64,000 nucleotides of DNA from Malus domestica (lineage: Eukaryota > Streptophyta > Magnoliopsida > Rosales > Rosaceae): assembly GCF_042453785.1 (NCBI RefSeq), contig NC_091669.1, positions 17,467,001 to 17,531,000 on the forward strand, read 5' to 3'. Within the stretch, counting starts at the first letter, position 1. The number at the start of each line of letters is the position of its first letter. The notes under the pieces are model-generated. The model searched no databases. It saw only the letters and a program-made list of their open reading frames with translations, and was not told the DNA's origin. This document shows, in pieces, positions 1 through 11,935 of the stretch. The translations under genes were made by a program, and so were the position numbers.

Positions 1-330
1 GATGCCGGCTGAGAAAAAACCAAAGACTTCTTTCGCTGTTTATGCAAAGGATGAAAAGTTGATTGCTGCTTATAATCAAGTGATCCACTTCAAGAGAATC
101 GTCGATAGGCTTGAACCCTAAGTGTTGGAACTTCAAGGTGTACTGAAGATCAACGAAAGTTTGAAGAAATAAGTGGATGAGCTGCAGCACGTCCATGTTG
201 GTATTGGTGAAGTAGTTGGAGAAGTTGGTGCCCAGGTTGGAGCAGTCGGGGGTGATGCCGCTGCTAAGAGCTTCGTAGCTGTTAAAGGTGTGGCAACTGA
301 ATAGTCGTGGGATGTCCAGGCTGCTAAAGT
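1..330 (+). pseudogene. Coiled-coil ORF tail, probably the antisense extra gene of a gypsy element
   Basis: A plus-strand reading frame enters from the left edge of the window and reads to a stop near 303, with two in-frame stops on the way (near 119 and 168). The readable residues are rich in Glu, Leu, Val and Lys with heptad-like spacing, then a Val-Gly-Glu/Gln repeat, so a coiled coil is likely. The next recognisable coding sequence is a gypsy integrase on the opposite strand (1533-2062). This convergent layout is the same as in the large Tat element at 20354-44653, where a plus-strand coiled-coil ORF ends just before the minus-strand integrase. I infer it is the end of a similar antisense ORF, but no domain is visible and it could be another repeat-derived frame. 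Confidence 0.4.
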
Positions 331-1532
331 GTAGTCATCTAGGTAGCCTTTAAGATTTTCTTTGTTTTTCCTTGTAGCTTTTGTTTTGCTTGAATTCCTC
401 CAGCCTTTGCTAGTTGTTTAGAAACATGTTTTCCTTAGCTTTTCTTCATTTTTGCTTCTTTTGTTCATGCCCTAACCTTTAGACTTGATAGACCAGTGGC
501 AAGCATGCTACTTTTTTATAAGCAGACAAGCTCGCGTAGCCTATGCAAAGTTGTTAGCCATTGGGTTGGCAACCGGATGCCTTACTTATAGAAGCAGACA
601 AGTCCACGTAACCACTAGGCTGTTAACCTTGACTTTCTCCAATTCCGTAGGTTGCGTAGCAAGTATCACAACACTTTAGGACTTGGTGTAGGTTGTTCCG
701 CGCTTGCCAGAGGTGAAGCTTATCGACTACGTAGCATGTCGGCAGTGGATAAAACCTCGTATATGCGTGCTAGCTTGTTTAACCTTTCATAAGAATGTGC
801 GGTTGTATAAGTCTAGCGCGGTTTTACTGCTCAAAGGGCAAGCCGTAGGCAGTATCTAGAATTCGTAGGCTACCTTAGTGCACTCGGTAGCAGCTTTAGG
901 ATTCCAGGGCAGCTATCCATCGGATGTACTGTGTAATGTGGCCCCTCTTTCTCTAGGGCTCGGTTCCCTACGGATTAGGCCAAGAGACCCAAAGTCCTTC
1001 AGTTAGCTAAGCCTTGAAAAAGACCATTGTGGCTACTTCTAAGAATCCCGGCGCAAGCCATCCTGCATCTAATTATACTAGAGCAGCCAGGCTCATCCAC
1101 GTCTGGATATTCGGAGTGTAGAGTTTATCCTCCCGTCTTAGAGAGCTGACCTATGTGGGTGTCGGAAAATTGGTTTACCTCTCGCACTGGAGAGCAATTA
1201 GTTTACCCTCTCACACTAGAGAGCATGGTTGGTCCCTCGGGGGGCGCAATTCCTGCGATGAATCCCTAAGTAGGGCGCAGTCTTCTTTTGAAGTGCAGGA
1301 GTGATCAGTTGTTGTAAGCATGCAGTCGAGCCAAGTTGTGATTACTTCTGAATTCTTCATTAAAAAATGAGTGAAACGAACGAGAACTTAGCTATAAGGT
1401 AGGAACTGCATAACAACTGGATAGTCCTTGGCTTATGAGGTGGTGCTCGTCGAGCTTCTTGAGTCTTCGGGTTTTGCTGTAGCGGGAGGTCACACACGAT
1501 ACTTCTTCATATTGTAGGCCATCCACTGCTTT
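331..1532. other. Non-coding spacer of a degraded gypsy element
   Basis: I see no credible coding sequence. Short direct repeats occur, such as AGCAGACAAG near 521 and 592, and a GAGAGCA-containing motif near 1190 and 1220. Its position between an antisense ORF tail and a minus-strand integrase suggests the pol-distal spacer of a Ty3/gypsy element. Confidence 0.4.
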
Positions 1533-2062
1533 TCAATCTTTTTCCTGTTTCATGGTGGCAAGGGTGTAATTACTCTTACCACCTACTCTGCTGATCTTGT
1601 ACGGACCTTCCCAGATAGGATCCATCTTTTTGAAGCCTTCTCTGTGGGCAATGATGAAGGCTTTTCTTAGGACTAGATCTTTGGGTTGAAACTGTCGGAT
1701 CTTGGCCCTTTTGTTGTAGCTGGGGAGGAGTTGCTGCTGGTAAGCTGCGATGCGGGTGATAGTCTGCTCGCACTTATCCTCTGCCATATTTAAGCTTGTG
1801 GCCATCTCCTTTCGGTTGCTCGTCTTTTGGTGGTGCGATATGCCCATAGACATCCAGCGAGTTCGTCTGGCCATTTTCTTTTCTTACTAGTAGGGGATTT
1901 CTTGTGGCAGTCGAGGATCATCTTGGTGGATACTTTGGCCCGCCTATTGCCTTGAGAATATCTTGGCGAAGACATGTGCTGCTTGATGCCATATTTTTGG
2001 AAAAACTTCGCCATATTTGTGGATGCAAATTTTCTCCTCCTCGATCTTGGATGATTTTGCAC
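1533..2062 (-). pseudogene. Ty3/gypsy integrase fragment (core end plus C-terminal domain)
   Basis: Two overlapping minus-strand frames together read as the end of a gypsy integrase. The upstream frame (1790-2062) has the KYGIKQHMSSPRYSQGN segment, matching the region after the second catalytic Asp of the core, followed by the WPDELAGCLWAYRTT segment. The downstream frame (1533-1874) has the C-terminal module with QFQPKDLVLRK and PIWEGPYKISRVGGKSNYTL, typical of Ty3/gypsy. At least one frameshift separates them, and the zinc-binding domain and catalytic aspartates are missing. The frame opens directly from LTR-like sequence at 2063, so a deletion appears to have joined an LTR to mid-integrase. 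The family is confident; the lineage is probably Tat-like and less sure. Confidence 0.8.
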
Positions 2063-2069
2063 CTACAAA

Positions 2070-2744
2070 ACAACTAGCACCTTAGGTTAAGGCCAAAAGC
2101 CTCACGCCCCCACGATTAATGGGGGGGCTTTGGCTGAAGAACCTCCGATGCCAAAGTTAGAATTTTGGAGAGAAATAGTGTTTAGAGTATTTGGGATTTT
2201 TTGTAAGAGAATTGGAATGACTTTTTGGTGAGAATAGGTGCCTATTTATAGGATTAAGCTTACCCATTTTTCCCCTTGCTGTGGCCGGCCTTGATGGTTT
2301 TTGTGGTTATGATTTTGGCTTAATTAGCCAATTTATTGGCTAATTAAGTATGAAAGAAGTAAATGGAAGGTTATAAAATTATTTATTTGTATAAATGGGG
2401 TAGTAAAATGGGGAAAAGTAAGAAAGACTAAGAAGAATGTGAGGTGACCGGTCACTACCTATTTTTAGGGTGAATGGGATATATTTTGTGATTAATTGCG
2501 TAATTTAATTGATGTTTAATGGATTAATTGGGTAATTAATCCATTAATTAACCAATTAACATTATTTTGTAGGTTACCTTGCAAAAGGGGATTTGATGAG
2601 ATGGACTTTGAATTGGTTACCTCTTTTGGAGCATTTTTGATTTTGTTGAAAGATGATTCTCCGCTACTCGCGCGTAGGAATCCCAATGTGCCTCAAGGGT
2701 ATTCTTGTCCTTTTTTATCCGAAGATCCACGTGTCGCCTTGTGA
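2070..2744 (-). mobile_element. LTR-like promoter segment of a gypsy element
   Basis: Read on the minus strand this stretch has a TATA-like box (complement of 2241-2252), then about 100 bases of pyrimidine-rich transcript-start-like sequence, then a G/C-rich stem around 2099-2130. This order is typical of plant gypsy LTRs. No matching second copy is in the window, so boundaries are unproved. The part around 2320-2560 is AT-rich with short palindromes built on TTAATTAGCCAATT and ATTAATCC. Confidence 0.45.
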
Positions 2745-3492
2745 TTATTTTTGGCTCCACAGATCTTTCTTAATATCCAAAGAACAAATGACCATTAGCG
2801 TGCTGAGTAGGTAAGCCTTGTCCATGCCAAATAGCTTTAGGATTTTTTTCAATGTAAGCTGATTGATGGACCAAAATTCCATTAGCACAATGCTCGATCT
2901 ACATGCCGAGACAATATTTTGTTTTCCCAAGGTTTTTCATTTCAAATTCGCTTCTTCAGATATTCAGCAGTTTTGTTGAGCTCTTCAGGGGTTCCAACTA
3001 GGTTCATATCATCGACATATACTGCCACTATAACAAACCCAGAATTTGATTTCTTAATGAACACACAAGGGTAAATGACATTGTTGGTATATCCTGCTTT
3101 AAACAAATACTCACCAAGACGATTGTACCACCTTCGTCCAGATTACTTCAGCCCATACAATGATCGCCTTAATTTGATTGAGAGCATACCTCATGGTTTG
3201 TTAGTCGTTTCAGGCAACTTATGTCCTCATGGGACTTTCATATATATGTCAGTATTTAATTCTCCATATAGATATGCGATGATGACATTCATAAGTCGCA
3301 TGTCAAGTTTTTTTTTGAAACCACCAAACTTATTAAGTAACGGAATGTAATTGCATCCATTACAAGAGAGTATGTCTCCTTATAATCAATTACAGGTCTT
3401 TGTGAAAAACCTTGTGCAACAAGTCGTGCTTTATATCTTGCAATCTCATTTTTCTCATTACGTTTTCTTGTGAATACCCATTTGTAACCCAC
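2745..3492 (-). pseudogene. Ty1/copia reverse transcriptase remnant, 3'-truncated
   Basis: Minus-strand frames spell the start of a copia RT (GYKWVFTRKRNEKNEIARYKA, then ARLVAQGFSQRP at 3289-3492) and, after degenerate sequence, a later segment with VHQSAYIEKILK-like and MDKAYLLSTLMV motifs (2745-2930). The region between still encodes the tract around the YVDD box in broken frames, near 3005-3030. Recognisable copia sequence stops close to 2745: the RNase H domain and 3' LTR are not found, and gypsy LTR-like DNA follows. This is a dead element cut by deletion or by a later insertion. Confidence 0.85.
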
Positions 3493-4182
3493 GGGGTTTA
3501 CACTAGGTGGGATTTGGGTTACCGGTCCAAAAACACTTCGCCTTTCTAAGGAATTTAATTTTGCCTATATTGCATCTTTCCACTTAGGCCAATCTTGTCT
3601 CTGTTTGCATTCATCAACAGAGCGGGGCTTAATATCATCGCTTAATATCATCGCTTAATATGATTTCAGTGGTTACTGCGAATGCGAACATGTTGTCAAT
3701 GATTATTTCATTTCGATCCCACAATTCATTAGTACATGCATAATTTATGGAGATTTCTTTGGTTTCATGTACTTCTGTCTCTTCAGGGAAATATGTCTCA
3801 TCAAGGACATTTTCTTTTTCTTAAAGTTCAGAATCATGAATTGTGGATTTGTCTTTCACTTTCTTTTCCTAAATGATTTTATTTGGATTTAGATGTGCCC
3901 TCATCTTTCTCTTTCAAGAGACTGAATCTTTTGAACCTAAAGGTCTACCATGCTTCAGGCGTGCACTGGATGAATAATTCGCTGCCACGTTATTGTTTCT
4001 AACAGGGACATCAATTCTTGCAGGCACATTTGCAGCTGGTATATGTGATTTTGTCACTTTGCATCTGGCATTTGATTAGCAATACTTTGAAGATGAACGA
4101 TCATTTTCACTTTATTTTCACATTGAGTGTTTTGTGGATCAAAATGAGATAAGGTGGGTAGAACCCATGTCAACTCTTGCCG

Positions 4183-5448
4183 TTATTCTAAAATGGTTTT
4201 TTCTCCCCTTAAAGATTGGAAGACTGTCTTATCAAAGTGGCAATCCGTAAAACGAGCTGTAAACATATCACTTGTCAAGGTTTCCAAATATCCAATGATA
4301 GATGGTGAATCAAAACCCACATAAATTCCCAGTATGCGTTGAGGTCCCATTTTAGTGAGTTGTGGCAGTGCAATAGGCACATAAACATCAGAACAAAAAA
4401 ATCGTAAATGTGAAATGTTTGGCTGATGCCCAAACACGAGTTATATTACTGAGTATTGGTGGTTGGCTTCAAGTCTCAATCGAACCAATGATGCACCATG
4501 TAAGATGGCATGTCCCCATGCATAGACTGTAATTTTGTTTTCATGAGTAAAGTGTGAGCTATTAATTGAAGCAGCTTGATAAATGATTATGCTAGACCAT
4601 TGTGAATATGGACATGAGGAACAGGTTGTTCAGCATCAATGCCTAGTGTTGTAATTATAAAATGTTTTAGACATAAATTTACCAGCGTTATCAAGTCGGA
4701 TTGACTTAATAAGGTAATCTGGGAACTGTGCTCGCAACTTAATTATCTGAGCAAGAAGTCTCGCAAAAGCTATATTTCGAGTAGACAATAGGCAAACATG
4801 TGACCATCGAGTAGATCCATCAACCAAAACCATAAAATATTGAAATGGTCCACTAGGTGGTTAAATAGGCCCACAAATATCACCTTGAATTCTTTGCAAA
4901 AATGATGGAGATTCAACATCAATCCTTAGTTGTGATGGTCTAATTACTAACTTCCCTTGAGAACAAGCCTTGCAAGGGTTATCATTTGAGATAGCAATGT
5001 GTCTGCTCAATAATGGATGTCCATTAAAGTTGGTAATGATCCTACGCATTATGGTGGATCCTGGATGACCCAGACGGTCATGCCAAACCATGTAAATTTT
5101 TGAATCAATGAACTTCTGGTTCACGACAGTATGTGCTTCAATTGTCTTTATGTATGTATAATATAATCCACTCGATAAACCATGCAACTTATCCAATATA
5201 CGCTTCTGGGTATCATTGGAGGTAATGCATATATATTCCACATTTTCTGCACTTTTCATTTCAATGTGGTATCCATTTAAACGTATGTCTTTAAAACTCA
5301 ACAAATTTCGGGTAGATCGAGTAGCGTACAACGCATTTTGTATGGACAATATTGTTCCATTTGGTAACATGATCTGGGTTTTTCCTAAGCTTTCAATTAC
5401 ATCTGATTGGCCTGATATTGTTGTTACCTTTACTTTTGTAAGCATCAA
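4183..5448 (-). pseudogene. Ty1/copia GAG-pre-integrase and integrase, degenerate
   Basis: The frame at 4861-5448 carries the end of the protease region (ALYATRSTRNLLSFKDIRLNGY), then the GAG-pre-integrase motif WHDRLGHPGSTIMRRI and a CKACSQGKL segment of the HHCC zinc finger. 4636-4833 continues the integrase core (LVDGSTRWSHVCLLSTRN and IRLDNAGKF, where a Glu or Ser context is usual). 4183-4437 encodes the post-core segment that starts FGHQPNISHLRFF. Stops and frameshifts break it into pieces. Order and strand agree with the gag upstream at 6293-6757 and the RT downstream. Confidence 0.88.
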
Positions 5449-6292
5449 GCTTAAGAAATATTTCGATCTCGAAGTATTGTATGCATGGTTGCACTGTCTG
5501 CAAGATAAATATCTCTACCATAGCTCTTGTTTTAAGAATAACCATAATTTTTATCCATGCTTTCTGAGTAAGGGAATCACAGTTAAAAACAGTTTATTCA
5601 TAATAAAAGGAAATTGAAATGCCACTTTTATTGAATTGAAAATGCGAGCTTTAAATTACAAGTTCAGAATAATAAAAGTACATCAAACAGAAATGATTCA
5701 ATTTGACCGATACACTTCATTCCCTCTTTTCACAATGAAGTTTGAGACATCCAGGTGGGTTATGTTAAATTGCCCTGATAAATCAAACAGGATCAGGTAT
5801 ATCCATCGGTTTAACCTGGTTGATAAAATTGGTTTCGATACCCTTCTCTTTAAGGAATGCTTGATGCAGGTCCACCAGATGTTTTAGGGTACGACAGGTA
5901 CGCGCCTAGTGTACATTGCCACCACACCTATGGCAAACTCCTTCAGGATTTCTAAGAGTGTTATTCATATAAGCTTTGCCTTTGTGGCGATTTGCATTCT
6001 TAAAGCTCAGCAGGGCTGAATTATGGTTTAGAACCTAGTTGTGAAACTGGACACCATGATTCTTGCCTTTCCCGATCCACCGACCTCACTTGTTGCCACG
6101 TCCTCGTTTGTAATTATTGCCACAAGAGGATATGGTATTCACTTTAAAGGAAGCAACATTCATTTCTAGAAATAGTGCCGATCCAGTAAGTTAAGACTGA
6201 TGATTCTTCATCAAAAGCTCATTGTTTTGTTTAGCCATAAAGACTACAAATATCAGTTGGTTGTACTCAATAAAGCCTCGTTCTCTATACTG
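5449..6292 (-). pseudogene. Ty1/copia gag zinc knuckle and protease region, degenerate
   Basis: No long frame remains, but minus-strand translation near 5885-5935 gives a CHRCGGNVH-stop-ARTC segment, a CX2CX4HX4C zinc knuckle with one stop inside it. It lies between the gag N-terminal domain and the GAG-pre-integrase domain, as expected for copia. Confidence 0.65.
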
Positions 6293-6757
6293 CTATTGCA
6301 GGAACATGTTGGAGGCATGAAATGTGATGAAAGTCTTTTCCAGCATATCTTCCTCAATGATGGTTTCCCCACAGAGCTTCATCTGGGAGCTAATTTTGAA
6401 CATTGCAGAATTGTACTCAGCCACCGACTTGAAACCCTGGATCTTTAGGTGTGTCCACTCATAATGAGCCCTTGGAAGAATCAACTTTTTCTGATGATTG
6501 TATCTATTTTTCAGTGCCATCCAGAGGGTTAATGGATCCTCAATAGTTAGGTACTCGTTCTTTAGTCCTTCGTCAAGGTGGCGATGGATAAAGATCATGG
6601 CCTTCGCCCAATCTTGATATGATGCATTGTTATCCTCCTTGATGGTTTCTCTAAGATTCCCTGCTTCCAGATGGATCTTGGCATCCACTACCCAGGTAAG
6701 GTAGTTTTTCCTAGTAATATCCAGAGCAACAAAATCAAGCTTTGCCAAGTTCGCCAT
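6293..6757 (-). pseudogene. Ty1/copia gag N-terminal region
   Basis: The minus-strand frame has the copia gag pattern: MANLAKLDFVALD near the start, NYLTWVVDAKIHLEA, then KNRYNHQKKLILPRAHYEW, the linker before the zinc knuckle. I place the start at 6757 because the upstream ATG at 6796 would add a low-complexity Phe/Lys leader that is not gag-like. The domain corresponds to the UBN2-type retrotransposon gag family. It runs to about 6293, where the frame breaks. Confidence 0.88.
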
Positions 6758-7304
6758 TTTCTTTTTTGAAAGAAAAAAAAAGATGTGTAAGAACATGCAA
6801 TAATATGTATTCTAGAGGAATGTAGTGTTAGAACTTCTGGTTTTTACAAATTTTTCATTTTGATATTTAGGCCACAATGATAAGCACTTGAAACTTCAGG
6901 CTTGAGACTTACATGATTAATGAGGAGGGCGATTATACTGCACCACTCTCTTTGAAACAATATAGCAGGAAATGTAAATATGCAAAGCAGGGTGGGCGAT
7001 TATACCGCACCACCTAAAATTGCAATAAAATTAAATCAGTTTAAGAGGGGCGATGATACTGCACCATCTTCAATCGTAGTAAAGTCAACATAAATAAACA
7101 ATGGGTTAGTAATCAGGAGCTTTACCAAACAAGAAATCAAAGATTTAAGTAATTGTTATATTAAGAACTAGAAGCAAGTATGGTGTTAGCAGTTCTTCGT
7201 GAGGGTACATCCAACATGTGAAGCAAAAGAGGAAGAAGAACAGTAAAATCCTTGGAGAAAGTATTTTTCGGCGAATGGAGATGAGAACTGCTTAAGGTTA
7301 GAGA
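6758..7304 (-). other. Copia leader with three copies of a short motif
   Basis: This non-coding stretch lies between the primer-binding-like site and gag of the copia element. It contains three direct copies of a 20-base motif of the form GGGCGATTATACYGCACCAC (listed separately). No ORF of interest is visible. Confidence 0.6.
6927..7067. repeat. Three direct copies of a 20-base motif in the copia leader
   Basis: Copies lie at 6927-6946, 6994-7013 and 7048-7067, spaced 67 and 54 bases apart. The first two differ at one base (ACTGC versus ACCGC); the third reads GGGCGATGATACTGCACCAT. The flanking sequence between copies is not repeated, so this is not a simple tandem array. Confidence 0.85.
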
Positions 7305-7328
7305 GTTGTGTTGATAACGTGTTATAAA
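7305..7328 (-). promoter_or_regulatory. Primer-binding-like site of the copia element
   Basis: On the minus strand this reads TTTATAACACGTTATCAACA and lies directly after the LTR end. Sequences of this kind (ATAACACGTTATCARCAC) are common at the LTR/leader junction of one group of plant copia elements. The tRNA primer is not identified here. Confidence 0.55.
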
Positions 7329-7687
7329 TGGGCAAAAGTTAGAGAGATAACCTTTGCTAAGGATAGGAGCGAAGTGGGTGCAAAATATCATATTGCTTTG
7401 TTTTGTAACTATAACGCAAAATGATTGCAGATAAAAAGATGAATGGAAGGATACTGATATTATTGCTTTCAGTTCTTTTCTTTTTCATTTGCTATGTTTT
7501 GATTACCCGTGGAGTGCTCAATTTATAGAGTCACATTTGTAGGTTTACAGAGAAGGAAAATCACCTGTGACAAATCAAACAATCACCCGTGATAAACCAC
7601 TTTTGAAAAAACACCACACAATAAACTATTTCCTACTATTCACTATTATTCCCATGTGGGCATTCAATCATTCTCACAATTTTTACA
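7329..7687 (-). mobile_element. 5' LTR of the Ty1/copia element
   Basis: On the plus strand the stretch begins TGGGCAAAAG and ends TTTTTACA, so on the minus strand it is a TG...CA LTR of about 359 bases. A TATA-like box is present on the minus strand (complement near 7510-7530, core TATAAATTGAG). Its inner edge abuts the primer-binding-like site and leader. The partner 3' LTR is absent, so the outer boundary near 7687 is an estimate and no target duplication can be tested. Confidence 0.6.
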
Positions 7688-8540
7688 ACACAAATTTCAA
7701 AAGGTGATAGGTAAAGTGATGATTGAATAGTGACAATCAACTCACATCAACTATTACAAACAAATACTAAACAAATCTAAAAGAAATTTTGAATAAAAAA
7801 ACTCCAAAACTTTGTTCTTATTATGAACATGAAGAACATTCATGAAAAATCCATAAGAGCTCCATAACATACTAGAGTACTTAGGGGCTTCTAATGTTAC
7901 TTTAAAACTCTTTTAACAAGACAAACAAGAACCCAAAAAATCCACCCATGGATTTGGCCGAATTTCCCCAAACAAAAGGCACCAAATTTTAGCTCCAAAT
8001 TTCATGCTCATACGAACTACATCTATAACTTTTGAGATGGCAAATTTTCAAGCAAAATTTATGTTCAAAGAAGCGATAACAAAGCTTGTGATCGTTACAA
8101 CATTTAAATCATAAGCTATGAACAACAGAACCCAAAGAGTTCACCAAGTACTAGACCTAGACTCTTGATACCACTTGAAGGACATTATTTGAGAAACTAA
8201 GTTTATTAAGCAACATATTTCATGCATTTAACAATGAAATGGCGGAAACGTGCTTGCATGCACTTTAAAATAAACTTAAACCATGAAATTCAAAGCCTAG
8301 TAGTGATGATGAATCAAGACTCAACTCTAATCACAAAAGTGTTAAGAAACTTTATACCTTTGAAGTTCCTCTGTACATGAGCAAAGACTAGTCACCCATG
8401 AGAGTGCCTTCATACCTCTCATGAAGTTGAAATCCATGGCTATCATCTCCTTGTAGTTTCCTCCTTGGATTCTTGAATTTGAATGCTTGAGAGATTCTCC
8501 CAAAGTCTCCAAAATAGGAGACATCTAGGTTTTGATACCA
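7688..8540 (-). mobile_element. Unclassified LTR-element debris with two initiator-tRNA-Met PBS-like sites
   Basis: Two minus-strand matches to the tRNA-iMet primer-binding start TGGTATCA occur, at 8160-8173 (TGGTATCAAGAGTC) and about 8529-8540 (TGGTATCAAAAC). Each is next to a plausible LTR end (TGTCCTTCA and CATCACCA on the minus strand). No gag or pol is recognisable, so these may be non-autonomous LTR elements. The short minus frame 8342-8524 just after the second site resembles no known gag that I can identify. Confidence 0.35.
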
Positions 8541-11500
8541 ATGGTGATGAAGGAAGAAGATGAGTGAATGTGAGAAAGAAGATTGCTAGCTAAGTTTCTC
8601 GTATGTGGCTGGCATTCTAGAGAGAAAAGGAGAACTTGTGTCTTTCATCTTTGCTCAAAGAAACCCTTAATGAGGGATGGAGCTGTAAAGTTGCCTTTCT
8701 ACCTTATTTCTAAGTGAGTGGCAAACTTGTAATAAGTAAACTATGACTCCCTCTCTCTTTGGCCGATTTTGTATGTGAAGTCAAGACTTTTAGGTTTGCC
8801 TTTCCTTGTTAAATATTGTAATTGAACCGAACACATGCTTAATCTAGCTTTAGGCTATACTCTAATTATGGGTTGTTACTGCTGGAGTAAATGTTCAAGA
8901 TGTGGCACATTTCACCTCAAAAGGTTTATTCATACATGTGCATTTCGTGTCTATATTTATGTTACATTCTCCCTAGTTTGATTGTCTAGTCACTTTTGCG
9001 CTAACTTCCAGCTATCTGGGCACATAAATTAAGACTGGCCACATGGGCTAACTGACATCTTGTTGCTGGTAGTCAGTTTCTGGCCATTGATCTGCCTAGA
9101 TCTCTTTTGCAGTTGACAAGTGTCATTTGCACAAGTTGGCTGATGGAAATCAGATTTCCTTTGATATATTTGTGTTCTAGGGTTTCAGTTTGTTTCTTAT
9201 AGTTTTATACTTTATTTTAGAGTGAGAGAGTTGCCTTAAAAGCTTTGAGCTTGCATCTTCTCCATTTATGAAACCCTAACTGTCAAACCTTCTTCATGCA
9301 TTATACACCAATCATTAGGAAGTAGGTTTGCATTGTTTTCATGGTCTTGCATTAAGTTTCAAATCCTTTTATAGACTTATTTTTAGGATTTATCAGTTTC
9401 TTCCTTTAAATGTTTGACTATAGAAACTGACTGGTCATTGAATCCAGATTTAACATAACCATCATTGTCATATCATTTGGATTGGTTATGTTGGTTCTCA
9501 GTGCCGCAAGGTGATGAGCTCAGGAGGAGTTACCACTTCATGAAGACCGAAAGAGTCCCTCTCGTTTAAGGTAAGGTTGCACAAATGTATAAGCTCCTTC
9601 ATAGCTTGTATGGATACTTTGTATGAAACTTGTTTACACTAGTGGATTGTACTCAGTGGTGAGTCCCTACTTTTTAAACCCAAATGTGGGTTTTTCCGAC
9701 CAAAAACTCCTTGTGTTGATTATTGTTATTCTTGTTAACATATCTTGTTAATTTGCATGTAACTCATTGACTCTAGGGTTAGCAAATAGATATGTGCTTT
9801 CAACTAAGTTTAACAAAGTCTAAATGTGCACTGAACTGAAGCTTTGTTAACTAGGGTTATGTTAGTAAATCAAATATAATTGCTTATTCTTGGTTTTGGT
9901 AAACTAACAAATCCAATGTTAGTTGATTAGTGATGTTGACTAGTCAGTCAAGCATATATCAAATTTTAAATTACAGATTATTCCTCTTGGTACCAATTTC
10001 ATTGTGTAATTGTGCTTGGGTTAATTTTATACAACTTAGACTCAATGGTTGTGGTGGACCAAAACTCATTTGGGTCTCAAAGCCCGAAACTTACTTAAAG
10101 TCCGATACAAACCTTTCATATGAATAATGAACGTATTAATTAATCCTTGTCATATCCAATTAAACTATTTAATTTTCCGTACTCATCTTCATTATTTCCT
10201 TCAATCATTACCTTACACGATGTGCGATCTATTAGTTTATTTTTAGTAAGGCAGTGGGCGATTAGAACTTTTTCTAATCGATTGTGAATTAAAACTTACT
10301 TTCATTTCTCCCTTTACTGATTATACATCTTTAGGGCTTCCACAAACCATGAGTGACACCTAGCAGTATATCATGCATTCCCAAGCTAATTAGAAGAGGT
10401 TAGATAACCTATTCAGTTTGGATTACAAATGCAAAACGGTATTTCTACTCTTGATCATATTGTTTGGTTTGATAGTTTATTCATGTCTACTATCCAATGT
10501 AATTTTCTTACTTATACGATTACCTTGAATGTGATGTGGAACGACTTCTTAAATCTCATTCATATTATGGCCAGAGATTCTTAATCATATTGTAGAGTAT
10601 TCTCCCTCAACGGTTTGAAGGTTAAAGATATCTTGTTGTACATTATTAAGTGGTTTAGCCCCAACTATGTTGTGGACACTCTCTAATGGAATGTCTTTAA
10701 CATAGTCAAGGGTTAAGGACTTAACCATAAGATAACTATGATGTCTCCGGCCAAATGACTACTTTGCATTATCCCAACTATAAGTTCCCATGTGACATGA
10801 GTATGAGAACTCTTTGTTGATCGCGTTCAGTGAACTCATTTTCTATTGAACACCTACATACTTGTCTTGGTGCCATTCACACCAATGACTCAAGACTAGT
10901 CACTATCCCAGAGAGAAGACATAACATGTATTGATCTATGCTGATCGTCAATGTCCAATTGGAAATCCCATGATCAGGATTGTTTAGGATATGTGTATAA
11001 GAGATAAATATCTCATGAATCTAACTTCTTTAAATCACATTTCTCCTAACAACATATTCCTTGGACTTATCGTTTAAGTGTATAACATTTAATGAGATGA
11101 TTTTAAACAATAATCTTTACTCTTATATTAAACTAGTTTAGTTTAACATGTGAAATGTCCATAAAGTATCATCTTATTATTGGCTTTAAAGCATAGTTAC
11201 AACATAGGGTTGGTTACAAAATCTATTTCTATTTTAGAGGTCCTCAATACTCAATGATTGCCAAATTTAGATATAAGAATGCCATGGAGTATTACAAAAT
11301 CAAGAACTTGTCTTGAGTATTACACTAGGTCATCTTTTCCTTTGTAACTAATTTATATTTATTCTCAGTTTTATTCGATGTTGTTTGGACCTGATTTTGT
11401 ATCATTGGTCCGTGTATTGGAGGCCGTTGAATTTTAATATAATTCTTAGATATTACTATTCAATTATCGTGGTAATTATCTTGTGGAAATATTTTATGAG

Positions 11501-11935
11501 GTTGAAGATGAGGATAAAACCGAGAGGGTTTGTCCAATAATAAGATGTGAAGCAATTGTCCAATAATAAGAAATGAAGCAATCTCGTTAGGTTGAGTGTT
11601 CGAGATAAAAGCCAATATTTGCGAATTGATTATGCTCGGGGGCAATAATAATTCGATTACTTTATAACCAGAAAACAAGAAAGTTTGAAATTTGCCGCTA
11701 TTGTTTTACATCAAGCATGAAACAAAATCATATTGAAAATAGTCATATGCAAAGATCTTGGCTCAGAATAAAGTATTGTTGGCCTCCTCTTAATTATGGT
11801 TTGGCCAATTTTATTTTTGTTTGTTAAAAAAAATTAACTTTTATTTACTTAATCATTCAATTGTTTTGACGACCAATACTTAAGAAAACAAGGGGGCCAC
11901 AAGTAATGTGCTTACTGAAAAAAAGTTTGTAGGCC
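8541..11935. other. Long non-coding stretch, possibly LARD-like
   Basis: About 3.4 kb without a supported gene. The first part (8541-8900) is probably the LTR belonging to the PBS-like site at 8529. The part around 10350-11130 has moderately balanced base composition and resembles conserved non-coding interiors of large non-autonomous LTR elements, but I find no LTR pair, PBS or target duplication. All frames are short and broken. Confidence 0.3.
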
